The notes under the pieces were generated by a model. The model was not told the origin of the DNA. It ran no database searches and saw nothing but the letters and a program-made list of their open reading frames with translations. Positions 1 to 5,780 of a stretch of 6,064 bases of DNA are shown here, piece after piece. Source of the stretch: Desulfovibrionaceae bacterium UBA6814 (lineage in GTDB: Bacteria > Desulfobacterota > Desulfovibrionia > Desulfovibrionales > Desulfovibrionaceae); NCBI GenBank assembly GCA_002452635.1, contig DKEU01000179.1, positions 290 to 6,353 of the forward strand. The letters run 5' to 3'. Position 1 is the stretch's first letter. Every line of letters begins with the position of its first letter. The position numbers and the translations under genes were made by a program.

Positions 1-450
1 GGCCGCGCCGCCGGGCAGGTCGGGCGGGAGCGCGGCCTCGCCGGCCATGTCCAGCTTGTACTTGAGCTCCACGAAGATGCGCTGGGCGCTCTTCTTGCCG
101 ATGCCCGGCACCATGGTCAGCGCGTCCACGTCCTCGCGCAGCACCAGGGTGCGCAGCTCCTCGGGGGTGAAGATGGAGAGGATGGCCAGCCCGGTGCGGG
201 GGCCGAGCTTGGAGATGGAAAGCAGGGTGTCGAAGGCCGCGCGCTCCTCCAGGGAGGAGAACCCGAACAGCTCGATGGCGTCCTCGCGCACGATGGTGCG
301 CACAGTGAGCGCAAGGGGCTCGCCCTTGGCCGGCAGGTTCGCCCGGCCCCGGGTGGTGAGCGCCACCTCGTAGCCCACCCCGCCCGGGGTCACCAGGATG
401 CAGCCGCGGTCCGTGGGGGTGAGGAGCGTGCCGCTGAGGTAGGCGATCAT
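1..450 (-). CDS. ruvA: Holliday junction branch migration protein RuvA (3' end cut by window)
   Basis: RuvA binds four-way DNA junctions as a tetramer and loads the RuvB helicase for branch migration in recombinational repair. Reading the minus strand from an ATG at 450 gives 150 residues without a stop before the window edge; full RuvA proteins are about 200 residues, so the C-terminal RuvB-contacting domain is missing. The N-terminus MIAYLSGTLL and the GGVGYEV stretch are the OB-fold domain (about 1-64). FGFSSLEERAAFDTLLSIS leads into helix-hairpin-helix 1 (about 71-100), and VPGIGKKSAQRIFVELK (about 124-140) is helix-hairpin-helix 2 with the typical PGIGKKSA turn. Hairpin 1 reads SKLGPRTGLAILS where E. 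coli has NGVGPKLALAILS. The start overlaps the ruvC stop as ATGA and is preceded by GGGAG seven bases upstream, so translational coupling to ruvC is likely. The identification is very safe. Confidence 0.96.
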   Translation of the reverse strand, partial: MIAYLSGTLLTPTDRGCILVTPGGVGYEVALTTRGRANLPAKGEPLALTVRTIVREDAIELFGFSSLEERAAFDTLLSISKLGPRTGLAILSIFTPEELRTLVLREDVDALTMVPGIGKKSAQRIFVELKYKLDMAGEAALPPDLPGGAA

Positions 451-953
451 GGACGGGCTCCCGTGAGGCGTTGCATCCGCCGATGGTTCAGGTGGCACAC
501 GGCCACGGCCAGAGCGTCCGAAGCGTCGGTAGGCCATGTGGCTCCCTTCATGCCCAGCACCCGGGCGACCATGAAGGCCACCTGGGATTTTTCCGCCCGG
601 CCCGCGCCCACCAGGCTCTTCTTCACTTCCATGGGCGCGTAGCCCGCCACCGCCAGTCCCGCGGCCCCGCAGGCGGCCAGGGCCGCGCCCCGGGCCTGGC
701 CCAGGGTGATGGCGCTCTTCACGTTCTTGGCCGTGAACACGCTCTCCATGGCCGCCTCGGCCGGGCCGTGCGCCGCGATCAGCGCGGCCAACCCGGCGTG
801 GATGGCGGCCAGGCGCAGGGCCATGTCCTGGCCGGTCTTGGTGCGGATACACCCGGCCTCCACCAGTTCCGCCTGGCCGGAGACCTCCCGCACCAGGCCG
901 TAGCCGGTGCACTGCGAGCCGGGGTCGATGCCCAGCACCACGATGCCGGCCAT
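447..953 (-). CDS. ruvC: Crossover junction endodeoxyribonuclease RuvC
   Basis: RuvC is the dimeric, metal-dependent resolvase that cuts Holliday junctions after RuvAB migration. The 168-residue product is close to the 173 residues of E. coli RuvC and has the whole RNase H-like fold. The four acidic catalytic residues are all visible: D10 in VLGIDPGS, E70 in AAMESVF, and D143 and D146 in PTDASDALAVAVCH. The segment FTAKNVKSAITLGQARGA (about 73-90) is the conserved region after the second acidic residue. The start is the ATG at 953, just before the first beta strand. The Shine-Dalgarno AAGGAGG (967-973) lies 13 bases upstream, an unusually long spacing that is filled partly by a run of eight G residues. 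It lies 22 bases downstream of yebC and overlaps ruvA, in one apparent operon. Confidence 0.97.
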   Translation of the reverse strand: MAGIVVLGIDPGSQCTGYGLVREVSGQAELVEAGCIRTKTGQDMALRLAAIHAGLAALIAAHGPAEAAMESVFTAKNVKSAITLGQARGAALAACGAAGLAVAGYAPMEVKKSLVGAGRAEKSQVAFMVARVLGMKGATWPTDASDALAVAVCHLNHRRMQRLTGARP

Positions 954-960
954 GGCCCGG

Positions 961-968
961 CCCCCCCC
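961..968 (-). repeat. G8 homopolymer between ruvC ribosome-binding site and start
   Basis: The plus strand has eight consecutive C residues, read as G8 in the ruvC leader. The run sits directly between the AAGGAGG element and the ATG, so a slippage indel would change their spacing without altering the protein. It may also be simple composition noise in a very GC-rich genome. Confidence 0.6.
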
Positions 969-975
969 TCCTTAT

Positions 976-1722
976 CTAGAGTTGATCCAAGACCTCGTCG
1001 GCGATGTCCGCGTTGGCGTGGACCTTCTGCACGTCGTCGTGGTCGTCGAGCTTTTCCATGAGGTTCATGATCTTGCGCGCCAGATCGGGATCGGCCACGG
1101 GCACCTCGGTGGTGGCGACCATGGTCAGCTCGGAGCTCTCGGGCTCCAGCCCGGCCGCGGCAAAGGCGTCCACCACCGCGGCGAAGTCCGCGGGCGCGGT
1201 GCGCACCTCCCAGGACTCGCCGTCGTCCAGCACGTCCTCGGCCCCGGCCTCCAGGCCCACTTCCATGAGCGCGTCCTCGGTGACCTGGTCCTTGGGGAAG
1301 AAGAACACGCCCTTGCGCTCGAACATCCAGGCCACGGACCCGTTCTCGCCCAGGTTCCCGCCGTTGCGGCTGAAGATGTAGCGGATGTCGGCCACGGTGC
1401 GGTTGCGGTTGTCCGTGGCCACCTCCACGATGAGGGCCACCCCGCCCGGGCCGTAGCCCTCGTAGGTGATCTCGTCGTAGACCTCGGCGGCCAGTTCGCC
1501 GGTGCCCTTCTTGATGGCGGTCTCGATCTTGTCCTTGGGCAGGTTCACCCCCTTGGCCGAGGCGATGGCGCTGCGCAGCCGGGTGTTGTTGGCGGGGTCT
1601 CCGCCGCCCATGCGCGCCGCGAGCACGATCTCCTTGGTCACCTTGGTGAACATCTTGCCGCGCTTGGCGTCCTGCGCGCCCTTGCGGATCTGGATGTTGT
1701 GCCATTTGCTATGGCCGGCCAT
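976..1722 (-). CDS. yebC: YebC/PmpR family translation factor or regulator
   Basis: This is a full-length member (248 residues; the family is usually about 240-250) of the YebC/PmpR/TACO1 family. Members were first annotated as DNA-binding regulators. More recent work on bacterial YebC and mitochondrial TACO1 points to a ribosome-associated role in helping translation through difficult stretches such as consecutive prolines; I cannot tell from sequence which applies here. The family hallmark MAGHSKWHNIQIRKGAQDAK opens the protein. KGTGELAAEVYDEITYEGYG and the stretches ending in ATDNRNRTVADIR and GGNLGENGSVAWMFERKG (about 72-138) are the conserved core, and the acidic C-terminal part (about 140-248) completes domains 2 and 3. 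The ATG at 1722 is preceded by GGAGG only four bases upstream, a strong but tight ribosome-binding site. It lies 54 bases after rlmE and 22 before ruvC; yebC next to ruvC is a common bacterial arrangement. Confidence 0.95.
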   Translation of the reverse strand: MAGHSKWHNIQIRKGAQDAKRGKMFTKVTKEIVLAARMGGGDPANNTRLRSAIASAKGVNLPKDKIETAIKKGTGELAAEVYDEITYEGYGPGGVALIVEVATDNRNRTVADIRYIFSRNGGNLGENGSVAWMFERKGVFFFPKDQVTEDALMEVGLEAGAEDVLDDGESWEVRTAPADFAAVVDAFAAAGLEPESSELTMVATTEVPVADPDLARKIMNLMEKLDDHDDVQKVHANADIADEVLDQL

Positions 1723-1741
1723 ATCTCCTCCGAAGTGGTAA

Positions 1742-1762
1742 GGGGGCGGGTCCTCCGCCCCC
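1742..1762 (-). terminator. GC-rich hairpin between rlmE and yebC, no U tract
   Basis: An inverted repeat forms a perfect 8-bp stem (1742-1749 with 1755-1762) around a five-base loop. It falls 14 bases after the rlmE stop and 19 before the yebC ribosome-binding region. On the transcribed strand the bases after the stem are TTACCAC, so there is no U run for classical intrinsic termination. It could be a partial terminator, an RNA-stability element, or neutral. Confidence 0.4.
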
Positions 1763-1776
1763 CGATTCGTTCACGA

Positions 1777-2406
1777 CTACAGCGCCGTTTCCGGCGGCAG
1801 GCCCCCTGCTTCTGGAATGCCCTTGAAGCCCAGGCCCACGCAGAACATCTCCTTGCTCTCGGAACGGGAACTCTTGGGCTTGAAGCCCTTGGCCTGGTCG
1901 AACAGGCCGCGCAACTGCATGAGATACGCCTGCTCGTCCGGTCCCTGGAATATCTTGACCACGAAGTGTCCGCCCTTTACCAGGGAGACCGAGGCCAAGG
2001 CAAGGGCCTCCTCGGCCAGGGCCATAGAGCGGGCCTGGTCCGTGCCCCGGTGCCCGGTGGTGGACGGGGCCATGTCCGAGATCACCAGGTCGAAGGGCCG
2101 CCAGTCGGCCAGCTCGGCCTCGAACTCGGGCGTGCGTTCGAACACGTTCTCCCGGCGGAAGGTCACGTTGCCCGGGAAGCCCTGGGACGTGGCCTGCAGG
2201 TCCGCGGCCAGGACCTTGCCCGACGGCCCCACCCGCTCGGCCGCATACAGGGTCCAGGAGCCCGGGGCCGCCCCCAGGTCCAACACTTTCTGGCCGGGCC
2301 GCAGCAGTTTGAACTTGGCGTCCAGCTCCTTCAGCTTGTACACTGAGCGGGCCGGATAGTTGTCCTGCTTGGCCTTCTTGAAGTAGTGGTCTTGGTACTT
2401 CTTCAT
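1777..2406 (-). CDS. rlmE: 23S rRNA (uridine-2'-O-)-methyltransferase RlmE (FtsJ/RrmJ)
   Basis: RlmE uses S-adenosylmethionine to methylate the ribose of U2552 (E. coli numbering) in the A loop of 23S rRNA, a late step in large-subunit assembly. The 209-residue product equals the length of E. coli RlmE. The SAM-binding motif is VLDLGAAPGSW (41-51). The K-D-K-E catalytic tetrad is visible as K24 (RSVYKLKE), D111 (DLVISDMAPSTTG), K151 (HFVVKIFQG) and E186 (SSRSESKEMF). The ATG at 2406 was chosen because MKKYQDHYFKKAKQDNYPAR matches the usual N-terminus. A longer reading from 2499 adds only an Arg/Pro-rich stretch and would overlap the divergent gene. No convincing Shine-Dalgarno precedes the ATG, so initiation may be weak or leaderless. 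It is the first gene of the minus-strand cluster. Confidence 0.95.
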   Translation of the reverse strand: MKKYQDHYFKKAKQDNYPARSVYKLKELDAKFKLLRPGQKVLDLGAAPGSWTLYAAERVGPSGKVLAADLQATSQGFPGNVTFRRENVFERTPEFEAELADWRPFDLVISDMAPSTTGHRGTDQARSMALAEEALALASVSLVKGGHFVVKIFQGPDEQAYLMQLRGLFDQAKGFKPKSSRSESKEMFCVGLGFKGIPEAGGLPPETAL

Positions 2407-2467
2407 GGTGACAGGGGGGACTCTACGTGCCTGACGGGTTCTTGCCAAGGCCGCGCCGGGGCCTGCC

Positions 2468-3979
2468 GTGACCCGGCCCGAGCGGCCGCGCGTACGCACC
2501 GAGCTGGGCCGGGACCAGACCCCGCCCGCCGGGCCGGAGCACTTCGAGCGGCTGGGCGCGGGCCAGGCCGCCCTGTTCCTGGGCCTGGGACCGGACCCGG
2601 CCCTGGCCCGGGACCTGGCCGGCGCGGGCAGGACCGTCTACTGCATGGAGCACCCGGATTTCAAGTCCCAGATGCCCCCGGACTGGGCCAGCGCCCTGCC
2701 GCGCACCTGGTCCTGGCTGGCCCCGGGCGACCTGCCCGCGGACCTGCTCCCGCTCTGCGAAATATTCCTCTACCGCCCCGGCCTCCGGTTCTTCCCCTCC
2801 TTCTGGGGGCCGCTCTTCGCCCGCTGCCGGGCCGACGCCCTGGTCACCGCCCCGGTGGAGCCCCGCACCGCCATCCTGCCCGGGGACGAGAACGGGCTCC
2901 TGGTGCAGGAGCTGGCCGCGACCCTGGCCCAGGCGGGCTACGTGGTGCGGGTACTGCCCCCGGGCGAGGTGGCGGCGAGGATTCCCGAGCGGCTGCGCCG
3001 CCGCACCCCGGCCCTGTTCCTGTCCGTGAACTTCGCGGGCCTGGACCCCCTGGGCGAGACCTGCCACCTGCTGCGCGAGGCCGGGACCACGGTGGCGGCC
3101 TGGTGCGTGGACAACCCCTTCCACCTCCTGTCCGGCCTGCGCTCGCCTTACTGGAAGGACATGCCCCTGGCCGTGACCGACGCCTCCTTCCTGCCGGCGC
3201 TCAAGGAGCACGGGGCCACCAACCTGCTCCACCTGCCCCTGGCCGCCTGGCCCGAGCACTTCGCCCCGGCCTCGCGGCAGCCCGCGCCCGCGGCCGAGGG
3301 CCTGGAGGGACGGGTGGTGTTCGTGGGCCGCTCGGCCTTCCCGGACCGGGACAGCTTCTTTGCCGGCTGCGCCCCGCCCCCGGAGGCGGAGCAGCAGGCC
3401 CGGGCCATGCTCCGGTCCGGGCAGCGGCCCGGGTTCCACTGGTGGGCGCAGCGGCTGGACATCGCCCGGTTCTGGCCCGGCAACGAGGTGCGGCGGGCGG
3501 GCTGCGGCGCGGACCGGGCCGGCCTGGCCTGGCGCGCCCTGTGCCTGGAGGCCGCGGCCGAGCTGCCCCTGACCGTGTTCGGGGACCCGGGCTGGCAGGG
3601 CATGCTCCCGGAGACCGACCTGCGCGGCCCCCTGGACTACTACGGCCCCCTGGCCGCGGTGTACCGCCGGGCCGGGGCGGTGCTCAACGTCACCGGCCTG
3701 CTCCTGCCCGCCGGGCTGACCCAGCGCCACTTCGACGTGTGGGCCGCGGGCGGGTTCCTGCTCAGCGACGCCTGCCCGGGACTGGACATCTTCCCGGCCG
3801 AACTGGTGCGGGAGATCAGCTTCCGCGCCCCGGCCGAACTGCCGGCCCTGGCCCGCAAGGCCCTGGCCGACGCCTCCTGGAAGGGCGGGGTGGCTGCGGC
3901 CTGGCGCGAGTGCATCGCCCGCGGCCACACCTACACGCACCGGGTGGCCGCGCTCCTGGACTGGCTGGACCTGGGCTGA
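2468..3979 (+). CDS. CgeB-type glycosyltransferase family protein with DUF3880-like N-terminal half
   Basis: The 503-residue, soluble-looking product resembles GT-B type glycosyltransferases of the CgeB/Glyco_trans_1_2 group with a DUF3880-like region. These are thought to transfer a sugar from a nucleotide donor; donor and acceptor here are unknown. Residues about 30-135 form an N-terminal alpha/beta region. VQELAATLAQAGYVVRVLPP (146-165) and AWCVDNPFHLL (211-221) match the DUF3880-type half, and VVFVGRS (283-289) opens the C-terminal half. LDYYGPL (389-395) and the stretch LNVTGLLLPAGLTQRHFDVW (406-425), followed by AAGGFLLSD, carry the most diagnostic motif, which resembles the nucleotide-sugar site region of the family. 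No signal peptide or membrane helix is seen. The start is a GTG with only a weak purine-poor leader; a later start is possible but would remove conserved-looking sequence. It is divergent from rlmE across 61 bases and stands alone, with no sugar-biosynthesis neighbours in view. Confidence 0.8.
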   Translation: MTRPERPRVRTELGRDQTPPAGPEHFERLGAGQAALFLGLGPDPALARDLAGAGRTVYCMEHPDFKSQMPPDWASALPRTWSWLAPGDLPADLLPLCEIFLYRPGLRFFPSFWGPLFARCRADALVTAPVEPRTAILPGDENGLLVQELAATLAQAGYVVRVLPPGEVAARIPERLRRRTPALFLSVNFAGLDPLGETCHLLREAGTTVAAWCVDNPFHLLSGLRSPYWKDMPLAVTDASFLPALKEHGATNLLHLPLAAWPEHFAPASRQPAPAAEGLEGRVVFVGRSAFPDRDSFFAGCAPPPEAEQQARAMLRSGQRPGFHWWAQRLDIARFWPGNEVRRAGCGADRAGLAWRALCLEAAAELPLTVFGDPGWQGMLPETDLRGPLDYYGPLAAVYRRAGAVLNVTGLLLPAGLTQRHFDVWAAGGFLLSDACPGLDIFPAELVREISFRAPAELPALARKALADASWKGGVAAAWRECIARGHTYTHRVAALLDWLDLG

Positions 3980-4034
3980 CCCCCCTGGCCGGCGCGGTTT
4001 CCCTCCGGTCCCTGCCCTCCTCCGGCCCGGCCGG

Positions 4035-4064
4035 TTGGCAATACGGACAGGCGGATGCTACGAG
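4035..4064 (+). promoter_or_regulatory. Possible promoter of the CGGC-domain gene
   Basis: TTGGCA (4035-4040) is separated by 18 bases from TACGAG (4059-4064), which is preceded by an extended -10 TG (4056-4057). The -35 is good and the -10 poor, so this is only a candidate. It would give a leader of about 70 bases before the ATG at 4142. The 162 bases between the two plus-strand genes hold no other gene I can support. Confidence 0.25.
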
Positions 4065-4141
4065 GCAGGCACGGCCAGGGCGCGGCAAGACGGCAACGCA
4101 GCAAACAGCGAGGTTTTCAATCCCCGAGAAAGGACAAACCC

Positions 4142-4546
4142 ATGACCCAGATCGGCCTCATCCGGTGTGAAAAAAACGAGAACCGCTGTCCCCTCACCAG
4201 TTGCCTCAGGAGCCTGAAGACCACGACCCAGGGCTTTGCCGGCTATGAGGCAGCCGAACTCGTGGGCGTCTTCACCTGCCGCTGCCCGGGCAGCGGCGTG
4301 GCGGACATGGCCAAAATCCTGAAACGCAAGGGCGCGGAGGCCATCCATTTCTGCACCTGCACCTTTGCCCACAAGGAAGAAGGCGCCTGGGTCGAAGGCC
4401 GCGGCTTCTGCAAGCACCTGGAGAACCTGCTGCAACAGATCGCCGGGGAAGCCGACATCCCGTGCGTACAGGGCACGGCCCACCTGCCCGCCTCGTACAC
4501 CCCGATCACCTACGGCGCGGCTCCGGCGGGACAACGCAGCGCCTGA
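4142..4546 (+). CDS. CGGC-domain cysteine-rich protein
   Basis: This small cytoplasmic protein of 134 residues belongs to the CGGC domain family, whose members are common in anaerobes and are predicted, not proven, to bind metal or do redox chemistry. The N-terminal MTQIGLIRCEKNENRCPLTS and the central KGAEAIHFCTCTFAHK are typical, and IPCVQGTAHLP (106-116) matches the domain's end. It has nine cysteines: C9, C16, C21, C46, C48, C71, C73, C90 and C108. The name-giving CGGCPG motif is here TCRCPG (45-50), so one spacer residue is lost or the first cysteine is shifted. The start was set at the ATG at 4142, because AAAGGA (4129-4134) lies seven bases before it and the family N-terminus begins here; an in-frame extension back to 4055 is basic and looks unconserved. 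It has its own leader, so it may be expressed separately from the upstream glycosyltransferase. Confidence 0.85.
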   Translation: MTQIGLIRCEKNENRCPLTSCLRSLKTTTQGFAGYEAAELVGVFTCRCPGSGVADMAKILKRKGAEAIHFCTCTFAHKEEGAWVEGRGFCKHLENLLQQIAGEADIPCVQGTAHLPASYTPITYGAAPAGQRSA

Positions 4547-4570
4547 CCCGTTCGCGCCAGGCCATGCGCG

Positions 4571-4589
4571 CGGGCGCAGGCCCGGTTTT
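4571..4589 (+). terminator. Probable intrinsic terminator of the CGGC-domain gene
   Basis: A 5-bp all-GC stem (4571-4575 with 4580-4584) closes a GCAG tetraloop and is followed after one base by TTTT (4586-4589). It lies 24 bases past the stop codon and just before the tRNA promoter, where a terminator would be expected. The stem is short, so efficiency is uncertain. Confidence 0.45.
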
Positions 4590-4592
4590 CCC

Positions 4593-4621
4593 TTGCCAAA
4601 CCCCCGGGCAGGGGCTATAGG
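4593..4621 (+). promoter_or_regulatory. Sigma70-type promoter of tRNA-Ala
   Basis: TTGCCA (4593-4598) and TATAGG (4616-4621) are separated by exactly 17 bases, close to the housekeeping consensus TTGACA-17-TATAAT. Transcription would begin near 4628, giving a 5' leader of about 34 bases for RNase P removal before the mature tRNA at 4662. Confidence 0.65.
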
Positions 4622-4661
4622 AATCCTCCTTCCGGCGGGCCAGCGCCCGGCCGGAACCCAC

Positions 4662-4737
4662 GGGGACGTAGCTCAGTTGGGAGAGCGCTGCCTTCGCAAG
4701 GCAGAAGTCGAGGGTTCAAGTCCCTTCGTCTCCACCA
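4662..4737 (+). tRNA. tRNA-Ala (anticodon CGC)
   Basis: A complete 76-base cloverleaf with encoded CCA can be folded by hand. The acceptor stem is GGGGACG/CGTCTCC and contains the G3:U70 wobble that is the main identity element for alanyl-tRNA synthetase. The D arm is GCTC/GAGC, the anticodon arm CTGCC/GGCAG with loop TTCGCAA (4693-4699), and the T arm GAGGG/CCCTT with loop TTCAAGT. The anticodon CGC (4695-4697) reads GCG alanine codons, which fits the codon use of the window. The gene stands alone with its own promoter and terminator. Confidence 0.97.
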
Positions 4738-4745
4738 GAAATGAC

Positions 4746-4776
4746 AAGGGTTAGTGGTTTGGCCACTAACCCTTTT
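4746..4776 (+). terminator. Intrinsic terminator after tRNA-Ala
   Basis: A perfect 12-bp inverted repeat (4746-4757 with 4763-4774) encloses the five-base loop TTTGG. With the last two stem bases the plus strand reads TTTT (4773-4776), then CTGG and a further T-rich stretch. It begins nine bases after the tRNA CCA end, so it very probably ends the tRNA transcript. It might also slow readthrough from the convergent minus-strand gene, although the U tract in that direction is poor. Confidence 0.8.
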
Positions 4777-4909
4777 CTGGTCTTTGTGTGAAAAACATTC
4801 ACCCACCTGCCGTCCGCCTCCTCTCGTGGCGCCGGCTTTACTCCGCCTCCCCCGCCAGAACGATCGCGGCGGCCTGAGCGGATTGGGCAGACTGGAGTCT
4901 CTCTAGGCT

Positions 4910-5761
4910 TTACCCTGGGCCATCATCAGATTGCATCGAATCAACGGCGCATTTCATGGCAACACAAGATTGATAATACAAGGCCAGTTCTCCAACCGCC
5001 TCCAACAATAAAATGCGGCCCTCTTCTATATAAGTACTGACCATCCATTTATTGTTTTCCTGACTGGCTGTTTCAATAGAAGCCAAGTGAATTTTTATGA
5101 TATCCTTGGGTGTCGCCTGCAGGCTGCCCAGTCGTTGGCAGAATGGTCTGAGCAGTTGCGAGTGGCTGTTTTTCGTCTTGTAAATTTGCTCATAAAAATA
5201 GGCATTGATTATCTGTTGGTATAACAGCACGAGTTCATCAAAATATTCGGCAATCGGCTGTTGAGAGGAAACAATACGCTCATCACCCACCTTATGACTA
5301 TCACCAAAACGGACGAGGGATTTTAACTCTTGAAGTTCTGCGACGGCTCTTCTGGTCTTATGGTGCAGTTCTGCGAAAACAGAGATTTTTTTCTTCAACA
5401 GCTTTTCGTTGAAAGGTTTTATGATGTAGTCTGCCGCATTCAGATCATATCCCTGCAGCATATTGTTGAGCGACGTATACGCGGCGGTAATGAAAATTAT
5501 CGGAATATCCCGAGTCTTTTCGCGCTCCTGGATCAATCGTGCAGTCTCGAACCCATCCAACTCCGGCATTTGCACGTCCAGAAGAATCACCGAAAAATCC
5601 TGTTCCTTGAGCAGAATGGACAGCGCTTCCCGGCCGGAATGGGCCAACACGCAGTGATATCCCGGCGCATCCAGGATCGAGGACAGAGCCAGCAAGTTCT
5701 CCGGATGGTCATCGACGAGCAGAAGCTTCGTCCTGTATGTCGTTTTGTCGACAGTATCCAC
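4910..5761 (-). CDS. Response regulator: receiver domain fused to RsbU N-terminal/KaiA-like helical domain
   Basis: This 283-residue two-domain signalling protein has an N-terminal receiver (about 11-130) with all phosphorylation residues: acidic pair D17-D18 in LLLVDDHPENL, acceptor D62 in ILLDVQMPELDG, T92 in IIFITAAY and K115 in YIIKPFNEK. A linker (about 131-165) with coiled-coil character follows. Residues about 166-265 are helical, and NAYFYEQIYKTKNSHSQLL plus ATPKDIIKIHLASIE resemble the N-terminal domain of RsbU, the part that binds the switch kinase RsbT; that domain shares its fold with the KaiA C-terminal domain. No PP2C phosphatase, DNA-binding, GGDEF or kinase domain is present, so output is probably by protein binding. 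I chose the GTG at 5761 because GGAG lies six bases upstream; a TTG at 5809 would extend it by 16 residues and overlap cheB. It follows cheB by 19 bases. GC content is far below its neighbours, suggesting transfer. The helical-domain call is from motif memory and less certain. Confidence 0.8.
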   Translation of the reverse strand: MDTVDKTTYRTKLLLVDDHPENLLALSSILDAPGYHCVLAHSGREALSILLKEQDFSVILLDVQMPELDGFETARLIQEREKTRDIPIIFITAAYTSLNNMLQGYDLNAADYIIKPFNEKLLKKKISVFAELHHKTRRAVAELQELKSLVRFGDSHKVGDERIVSSQQPIAEYFDELVLLYQQIINAYFYEQIYKTKNSHSQLLRPFCQRLGSLQATPKDIIKIHLASIETASQENNKWMVSTYIEEGRILLLEAVGELALYYQSCVAMKCAVDSMQSDDGPG

Positions 5762-5780
5762 GGCACTCTCCGAAGATTCC

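Noticed and set aside
907..2346. 479-codon plus-strand open frame
   Set aside because: It lies antisense to yebC and rlmE, both unambiguous. Its His/Gly/Leu/Ala-rich, motif-free product is typical of a GC-rich shadow frame.
2407..2499. Upstream extension of rlmE by 31 residues
   Set aside because: The added sequence is Arg/Pro/Ala-rich, is not seen in the family, and would overlap the start of the divergent glycosyltransferase.
2423..3940. 505-codon minus-strand open frame
   Set aside because: It is antisense to the glycosyltransferase, with a low-complexity Gly/Arg/Gln/Pro product and no recognisable motif, whereas the plus strand carries clear family motifs.
4035..4050. Possible sigma54 promoter starting at TTGGCA
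   Set aside because: No GC dinucleotide occurs at the required ten-base spacing from the GG, so the -12 element is absent.
4056..4077. ACGR-loop hairpins suggestive of a guanidine-II (mini-ykkC) riboswitch before the CGGC gene
   Set aside because: The first ACGA loop has a short TGCT/GGCA stem, but the bases flanking the second ACGG (GGC and CCA) do not pair, and the downstream gene is not a guanidine transporter or related enzyme.
4788..4802. Small hairpin GTGAA/TTCAC downstream of the convergent response regulator
   Set aside because: It has only 5 bp with an A/T-rich content and no T run on the minus strand, so it is not a convincing terminator for that gene.
4615..4806. Minus-strand open frame across the tRNA containing RRRDLNPRLLPCEGSALPTE
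   Set aside because: This is the familiar spurious protein produced by reading the antisense of a tRNA gene; the region is fully explained by tRNA-Ala and its terminator.
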